Shown: positions 59,372-64,000 of the stretch, in pieces
Position numbering within the stretch: the first letter of the stretch is position 1
Layout of the letters: each line of letters starts with the position of its first letter
NCBI RefSeq assembly: GCF_024158145.1
Contig: NZ_JAMYXM010000002.1
Coordinates: 1-64,000 of the forward strand
Length of the DNA stretch: 64,000 nucleotides
Reading direction: 5' to 3'
DNA from: Notoacmeibacter sp. MSK16QG-6
Lineage (GTDB): Bacteria > Pseudomonadota > Alphaproteobacteria > Rhizobiales > Rhizobiaceae
Notes under the pieces: model-generated
Database searches by the model: none
What the model saw: only the letters and a program-made list of their open reading frames with translations
Told to the model about the DNA's origin: nothing
Made by a program: the position numbers and the translations under genes

Positions 59372-60169
59372 ATGACCATTTCGACGACCTCACGCCGGTT
59401 TCGATTTCGCGCACATCTTCACCGTTTGTATAACGGCCAGAGCCATCAGGCGAAGATGTTTCGCTGGGCTCTTCTAGCATTCGATATTGTTACCATCGGC
59501 TATTTCATCGCCACGGCGTTCGGACCGATGACGACCGATCTGATCGTTGTCGATACGCTAATCGGGATCGTCCTGCTGCTCGATTTCCTCGCGCGGCTCA
59601 TCGTTGAACGCCCACTTTGGAAATTTCTGCTGTCTCCGGTTACATGGGCGGACATTATCGTCCTGCTATCGCTGCTTGCGCCGTTGCTGATTGGACCGAA
59701 CTTTGCGTTCTTGCGCGTGTTGCGCGCACTCCGTCTCGTTCGTTCGTTCCGCCTGGCTCACGAGCTTCGCCGGATCACTGGCGATATGCCCGTCAATACG
59801 CGCGTCGTCGTTGCAGCAACCAATCTGGCAGCGTTCATTTTCGTCGTCACAACGCTTGTCTGGGTGCTGGAGCATGAGCGCAATCCGGCGCTCGATAATT
59901 ACTGGGATGCCCTCTACTTCACCATCACAACGCTCACGACGACCGGCTATGGCGATATAGTCCTCTCCGACCGACTCGGCCGGGTCATCACCGTGCTCAT
60001 CATGATTTTCGGTGTAGGTTTCTTCCTGAATCTTCTGCAGGCCATCTACCGGCCCGCCAAGGCCAACGCGCCCTGCCCTGAATGCGGTCTGAGGGTGCAT
60101 GATTACGATGCAAGCCATTGCAAGCACTGCGGCCATGTCATCCGCATCGAGACCGATGGCAGCACCTGA
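59372..60169 (+). CDS. Voltage-gated-type potassium channel with C-terminal zinc ribbon
   Basis: An inner-membrane ion transporter of 265 residues with six helices. The S4-like helix has arginines every third residue (Arg115, 118, 121, 124 in FLRVLRALRLVRSFRL), and the pore has the K+ selectivity filter TTTGYGD (residues 189-195), followed by the last helix. The C-terminal 30 residues hold Cys235, Cys238, Cys250 and Cys253 in a CPxCG...CxxCG pattern, a zinc ribbon. This tail takes the place of the larger RCK or cyclic-nucleotide domains of many channels. Single gene, downstream of the repeat protein. Confidence 0.9.
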   Translation: MTISTTSRRFRFRAHLHRLYNGQSHQAKMFRWALLAFDIVTIGYFIATAFGPMTTDLIVVDTLIGIVLLLDFLARLIVERPLWKFLLSPVTWADIIVLLSLLAPLLIGPNFAFLRVLRALRLVRSFRLAHELRRITGDMPVNTRVVVAATNLAAFIFVVTTLVWVLEHERNPALDNYWDALYFTITTLTTTGYGDIVLSDRLGRVITVLIMIFGVGFFLNLLQAIYRPAKANAPCPECGLRVHDYDASHCKHCGHVIRIETDGST

Positions 60170-60241
60170 ACAAGAAAGGGCGCACCTCTCGGCGCGCCCA
60201 GGAGTTTCAAATCATTTCCGCAGACGCCCTCCGCACGAAGA

Positions 60242-62224
60242 CTACCGGCGGTCGGTCCGATCCGGCGACGCGGCTTCCGCTGACAGTTGCGTGATCGCCT
60301 CATCGACCGACATGGACGTCTGATCGCGCGTTCCCAACCGGCGGATATTGACGGTGCCCTCCTCCGCCTCCCGCTTGCCGCATACAAGAATGGCCGGCAC
60401 CTTCGCCAGACTATGCTCGCGCACCTTGTAGTTGATCTTTTCGTTGCGCAGATCGGTCTCGACCAGAAGACCGGCAGCCCTCAGCTTGGCGGCGACCTCT
60501 TCGGCGTAGCCATCGGCCTCGCTCGTGATCGTCGCCACGACAGCCTGAACCGGGGCGAACCATAGCGGCATATGGCCGGCATAGTTCTCGATCAGAATAC
60601 CCAAGAAGCGTTCCATCGATCCGCAGATCGCGCGATGGATCATCACAGGTTGTTTCTTCTCGCCGTCACTGTCGATGTAGAAGGCGCCGAACCTTTCGGG
60701 AAGGTTGAAATCCACCTGCGTCGTACCGCATTGCCAAGAACGGCCGATTGCATCCTTCAGCACATATTCGAATTTGGGTCCGTAAAAGGCGCCTTCGCCC
60801 GGATTGATCCCTGTCCTGATCCGATCGCTTGATTGCGCGATCCGCTCCAGCACACCCCCCATCACCGCCTCGGCATGATCCCAGCTCGCATCGTCGCCGA
60901 CGCGCTTTTCGGGTCGGGTCGAAAGCAGCACGGTGATCTCATCGAAGCCGAAGTCCTTATAGGTGGAAAGAATGAGATCGTTGATCTTCATGCATTCTTC
61001 GGCCAGTTGTTCTTCAGTGCAGAAGATATGAGCATCGTCCTGGGTGAAGCCGCGTACGCGCATTAGCCCATGCAGCGCGCCGGACGGCTCGTAGCGATGC
61101 ACATTGCCGAATTCGGCCATTCGAATCGGTAGATCGCGATAGGATTTCAGGCCGTGTTTGAAAATCTGCACATGGCCAGGGCAGTTCATGGGCTTGATGG
61201 CAAACACCCGATGATCGGCATTCTCATCTTTAGGATTGGTGAAAGCGTGTGCGCTCTTCACAGCGAACATATTGTCCTGGTACCAGCCCCAGTGGCCGGA
61301 TGTCTCCCATAGCGATTTGTCCAGGATCTGCGGTGCGTTCACCTCCTCATAGCCCTCTGCATCGAGCCGGCGACGCATGTAGGAGATCAGCGACTGGAAC
61401 ATGCGCCAGCCCTTGGAGTGCCAGAAGACCACGCCGGGACCCTCTTCCTGGAAATGGAAGAGATCCATCTCACGCCCAAGACGGCGGTGGTCCCGCTTCT
61501 CAGCTTCCTCCAGCATATGGAGATAGGCGTCGAGCTGCTTCTTGTCGGCCCAGGCCGTGCCGTAAATGCGCGTCAGCATGGGATTGTTGGCATCGCCGCG
61601 CCAATAGGCCCCGGCGACCCGCATCAGCTTGAAGGCGTCACCGATCCGCCCGGTCGAATCCATATGCGGACCGCGACAAAGATCGAACCAGTCGCCCTGA
61701 AAGTAGATCTTGAGGTCCTGATCATCGGGAATCGCGTCGATCAGTTCGATCTTGTAGTCCTCACCCTTGTCGACAAAAACCTCCTTGGCCTTCTGGCGGT
61801 CCCAGACTTCCTTCGTAAACGGGCGATTGCGCGCAATTATTTCGCGCATCTTCTTCTCGATCACCGGAAAGTCTTCCGGCGTAAAGGGCTCTTCACGGGC
61901 AAAGTCGTAATAGAAGCCGTTCTCAATCACCGGACCGATCGTCACCTGTGTGTCGGGCCACAATTCCTGCACGGCTTCCGCCATCACATGGGCGGCGTCA
62001 TGGCGGATAAGTTCCAGCGCACGTGGGTCGTCGCGCGTCACGATTTCGATGGCGCCATCCGACATTGGATCGGCAATGTCTCGCAACTCACCGTCGAGAG
62101 CGATGGCGACCGACTTTTTCGACAGCGATTTGGAGATGGAATCGGCAACGTCCTTGCCGGTCGTTCCGGCAGGAAACTCACGGACGGAGCCATCAGGGAA
62201 GATGAGCGAGATGGAAGAAGCCAT
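60242..62224 (-). CDS. thrS: Threonyl-tRNA synthetase
   Basis: Charges tRNA-Thr and edits Ser-tRNA-Thr. The 660-residue class II enzyme has an N-terminal TGS domain (about 1-65), the editing domain (from [16 protein letters not shown]), the catalytic core with zinc ligands ([26 protein letters not shown] and the His in [13 protein letters not shown]) and a C-terminal anticodon-binding domain. The end has a short Asp/Arg-rich tail. The 72 bases downstream contain a weak GGGCGC/GCGCCC hairpin (60178-60200) that may end the channel gene's or thrS's transcript. Confidence 0.97.
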   Translation of the reverse strand: MASSISLIFPDGSVREFPAGTTGKDVADSISKSLSKKSVAIALDGELRDIADPMSDGAIEIVTRDDPRALELIRHDAAHVMAEAVQELWPDTQVTIGPVIENGFYYDFAREEPFTPEDFPVIEKKMREIIARNRPFTKEVWDRQKAKEVFVDKGEDYKIELIDAIPDDQDLKIYFQGDWFDLCRGPHMDSTGRIGDAFKLMRVAGAYWRGDANNPMLTRIYGTAWADKKQLDAYLHMLEEAEKRDHRRLGREMDLFHFQEEGPGVVFWHSKGWRMFQSLISYMRRRLDAEGYEEVNAPQILDKSLWETSGHWGWYQDNMFAVKSAHAFTNPKDENADHRVFAIKPMNCPGHVQIFKHGLKSYRDLPIRMAEFGNVHRYEPSGALHGLMRVRGFTQDDAHIFCTEEQLAEECMKINDLILSTYKDFGFDEITVLLSTRPEKRVGDDASWDHAEAVMGGVLERIAQSSDRIRTGINPGEGAFYGPKFEYVLKDAIGRSWQCGTTQVDFNLPERFGAFYIDSDGEKKQPVMIHRAICGSMERFLGILIENYAGHMPLWFAPVQAVVATITSEADGYAEEVAAKLRAAGLLVETDLRNEKINYKVREHSLAKVPAILVCGKREAEEGTVNIRRLGTRDQTSMSVDEAITQLSAEAASPDRTDRR

Positions 62225-62358
62225 GGAAACGATTCTCCTTTTCCAGTCCCGCCTACGAGCGCGGGTGGCGTGGATGTGGCGGCGAAGATTGACCAGAGGC
62301 CGCCAGCAGATGGCCGCGATCTAACAATCCAGCGAAAGGAAGGAAAGAGCGCAGGTCA

Positions 62359-62625
62359 CTATTTGTCAGGCACTGGATCGTATCCATGTGTGCCGCCGGG
62401 TCGACATTGGAAAACGCGCCTGGCGCCTAACCATCCGCCACGGATCAGACCATGGCGCGCAATTGCCTCATAGGCATATTCGGAACATGTCGGCTGATGC
62501 CGGCATCCCTGCCCGACAAAACCAGAAAGTGTAAGCTGGTAGAGCCGCACCAGCCCAGTGCCGAATACGCGCGCAGGGGTCTTCGGCCAATGGCCCTGAT
62601 AATTACGGCCAGCGTTCGTCGTCAC
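62359..62625 (-). CDS. yidD: Membrane protein insertion efficiency factor YidD
   Basis: A small amphipathic protein of 88 residues that assists YidC-dependent membrane insertion. The family block is clear: FVGQGCRHQPTCSEYAYEAI with two cysteines, then HGLIRGGWLGARRVFQCRPGG with a third cysteine and a C-terminal GYDPVP. Its start overlaps the stop of the scaffold-like gene upstream by 4 bases. The 133 bases to thrS contain no gene. Confidence 0.95.
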   Translation of the reverse strand: MTTNAGRNYQGHWPKTPARVFGTGLVRLYQLTLSGFVGQGCRHQPTCSEYAYEAIARHGLIRGGWLGARRVFQCRPGGTHGYDPVPDK

Positions 62626-63068
62626 GCCGCTTCTTCGGCGCGCTTCTTCTCGATCTGGTCGAGACAGTCGATCACCGCATCGAAGGTCAGCATGGTCGAG
62701 GCGTGGCGCGCTTTGTAATCGCGGACTGGCTGCAGATATTTCAGATCGGCAAAACGACCGTCCGGCGGCGCCCCGTTCTCCTTCAGCATTTTACGCAATG
62801 CCTCACTGGCCAGACGAATTTCCTCGGCCGTGGCGCCGATTACGTTCTGCGCCATGATCGAAGACGACGCCTGACCAAGAGCGCAGGCCTTCACTTCATG
62901 AGCAAAATCGCTGACGACTCCTTCTTCCATCTGCAGATCGACCGTGACCTTCGAACCGCACAGCTTGGAATGCGCCGTCGCGGTTGCATCAGGAGAATCA
63001 AGACGGCCCGTTCGCGAAATATTACCCGCGAAGCCTAGAATTTTCTCATTGTAAACGTCGTCGATCAT
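62622..63068 (-). CDS. NifU N-terminal/IscU-like Fe-S scaffold family protein
   Basis: A cytoplasmic protein of 148 residues with the IscU/NifU-N fold. Conserved elements are NEKILGFAGNISRTGRL, AHSKLCGSKVTVDLQ with Cys37, and VKACALGQASSSIMAQN with Cys62. Classical IscU/SufU carry an Asp after the first Cys (CGD) and a third Cys in a late helix; here those sites read CGS and RHAS (residues 121-124), while another Cys occurs at 135. It may be a specialised or degenerate scaffold. Translationally coupled with yidD. ATG 63068 is chosen over the longer frame that begins at 63140. Confidence 0.87.
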   Translation of the reverse strand: MIDDVYNEKILGFAGNISRTGRLDSPDATATAHSKLCGSKVTVDLQMEEGVVSDFAHEVKACALGQASSSIMAQNVIGATAEEIRLASEALRKMLKENGAPPDGRFADLKYLQPVRDYKARHASTMLTFDAVIDCLDQIEKKRAEEAA

Positions 63069-63245
63069 CAGTGCCTTCCGTTGACCGGCTCTTCTCTCTA
63101 TATAGGGGCCGAAGCCGCAGGCCGGCAAGAAGGCATGCATCGTGGAACAGGCCGGCCGGATCGGGATCGATCAATCCCCGAACGTTAGCTGTTTCGACCG
63201 TTTAACTCGTCGCGCCCTAGAGCGGGACTACGGGAGATACTCATC

Positions 63246-63869
63246 ATGGACGCTATGATCCATAAATTTGTCGAGACGGCGAAAAGCAAAGACCGTCCCA
63301 GCCGCGATGAAGCGGAAGAAGCCGTGCGGACGCTCCTGCGCTATATTGGCGAAGATGAGATGCGCGAAGGTTTGCTCGATACGCCGGCCCGGGTCGTTAA
63401 AGCCTATGATGAGATGTTTGCCGGTTACGATCAGGACCCGGAAAAAATCCTCGGCCGTACATTCGAGGACGTATCGGGTTACAAGGATATCGTGCTGATC
63501 CGTGACATCGCGTTTCACTCGCATTGCGAGCATCACATGGTGCCGATTCATGGCAAGGCGCATATTGCGTACCTGCCCGATGGAAAGGTCCTCGGCCTCT
63601 CCAAGATTGCGCGGCTGGTCGACCTCTTCGCCCATCGGCTGCAGACTCAGGAATCGATGACAGCGCAAATCGCCAACCAGATTCAAACGGTGCTGAAACC
63701 GCTGGGCGTCGCCGTCATGATCGAGGCCGAACACATGTGCATGGTCATGCGCGGCATTCGACGAGAAGGCTCCGATACTGTGACGACGGCATTTACCGGT
63801 ATCTTCTCCGACGAAGTTGCCGAACGCGCACGCTTCTTCGATCTGATCCGGACAGGTAGCGGACGCTGA
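63246..63869 (+). CDS. folE: GTP cyclohydrolase I
   Basis: Opens the pterin pathway: GTP to 7,8-dihydroneopterin triphosphate, needed for folate and, in many bacteria, queuosine. The 207-residue enzyme shows [42 protein letters not shown] in parts (zinc-binding Cys and His residues), [22 protein letters not shown] in parts and the [17 protein letters not shown] (second zinc Cys) block. A GGGAGA ribosome-binding site lies ahead of ATG 63246. It is one base away from hisI and probably co-transcribed with it. Divergent from the scaffold gene. Confidence 0.97.
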   Translation: MDAMIHKFVETAKSKDRPSRDEAEEAVRTLLRYIGEDEMREGLLDTPARVVKAYDEMFAGYDQDPEKILGRTFEDVSGYKDIVLIRDIAFHSHCEHHMVPIHGKAHIAYLPDGKVLGLSKIARLVDLFAHRLQTQESMTAQIANQIQTVLKPLGVAVMIEAEHMCMVMRGIRREGSDTVTTAFTGIFSDEVAERARFFDLIRTGSGR

Positions 63870-63870
63870 C

Positions 63871-64000
63871 GTGACGAACGATCTGCCAGGCAGCGATGCA
63901 GTCACCGACTTCGTTTTTTCCTCGCCGCCGGATGATAAAGCCGCGCTCGAAGAAGGATCGACCTTCTCGCCGCGCTTCGACGCCAATGGATTGATTACCG
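63871..64000 (+). CDS. hisI: Phosphoribosyl-AMP cyclohydrolase HisI (5' part)
   Basis: The window ends 43 codons into this frame. It begins at GTG 63871, one base after the folE stop, and reads to FSPRFDANGLIT, which matches the N-terminal LKFDANGLIPA-type motif of HisI, the third enzyme of histidine synthesis. The preceding 30 residues are a variable lead. The catalytic metal-binding motifs lie beyond the edge, so only the N-terminus supports the call. folE-hisI adjacency is common in rhizobia. Confidence 0.8.
   Translation, partial: MTNDLPGSDAVTDFVFSSPPDDKAALEEGSTFSPRFDANGLIT

Noticed and set aside
61418-62473. A 351-codon plus-strand open frame opposite thrS
   Set aside because: Antisense to the conserved thrS coding sequence; no initiation signal and no known motif.

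Overview
The window is a gene-dense stretch of a chromosome from an alphaproteobacterium, most likely order Hyphomicrobiales (Rhizobiales). This rests on the gene order trpD-trpC-moaC-moeA-lexA, comEC/gltX/gltA, and lpxB-lpxI-lpxA-fabZ-lpxD-bamA-rseP-cdsA-uppS-frr-pyrH-tsf-rpsB. It also rests on families typical of the group: EipB, MipZ, DUF1489, DUF2336, a phasin, HWE histidine kinase, LpxI instead of LpxH, and a GTTC-N7-GTTC LexA box. The genus cannot be read from the sequence. No insertion sequence, integrase, prophage, toxin-antitoxin pair or CRISPR array was seen.

Layout. 1-2.3 kb: a strong leftward promoter at the edge, a DUF2867 gene, tRNA-Leu(GAG), lipB and a YaiI/YqxD gene. 2.4-8.3 kb: parE, eipB (opposite strand), then a RidA-like / GDPD / acyltransferase-like / HIT run ending in a terminator. 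8.4-11.8 kb: clpS-clpA and a phasin gene with a probable PhaR operator. 12-15.4 kb: a D,D-carboxypeptidase with SPOR domain, a 90-aa orphan, mipZ, DUF1489 and a 41-aa membrane ORF. 15.7-20.2 kb: DUF1624 and methyltransferase-like membrane proteins, MerR, mgtE and two small proteins. 20.3-28.3 kb (leftward): tgt-queA, a DUF2207/lemA pair, pyrG, secG, tpiA. 28.5-34.7 kb (rightward): a PpiD-type chaperone, trpD, trpC, moaC, moeA, lexA. 34.8-40.2 kb: comEC diverging from gltX and gltA. 40.2-53.4 kb (leftward): lipid A, outer-membrane assembly, phospholipid/undecaprenyl, and translation genes. 53.8-55.6 kb: a lower-GC HWE kinase/response-regulator pair. 55.6-64 kb: DUF2336, two flavoenzymes, a repeat-containing secreted protein, a voltage-gated-type K+ channel with zinc ribbon, thrS, yidD, an Fe-S scaffold-like gene, folE and the start of hisI.

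Functionally the window is dominated by envelope biogenesis (lipid A, BamA, RseP, CdsA, UppS, EipB, D,D-carboxypeptidase), translation (rpsB, tsf, frr, gltX, thrS, queA/tgt, tRNA-Leu) and core metabolism. I found no convincing wholly new multi-gene system. The items most worth a second look are the paired TGC-N3-GCA palindromes around the phasin promoter, the low-GC kinase/receiver pair, the secreted triple-repeat protein, the channel with a C-terminal zinc ribbon, and two small ORFs (41 and 90 codons) with regulatory context. Start codons were chosen by Shine-Dalgarno motifs and family alignment from memory; several are flagged as uncertain.
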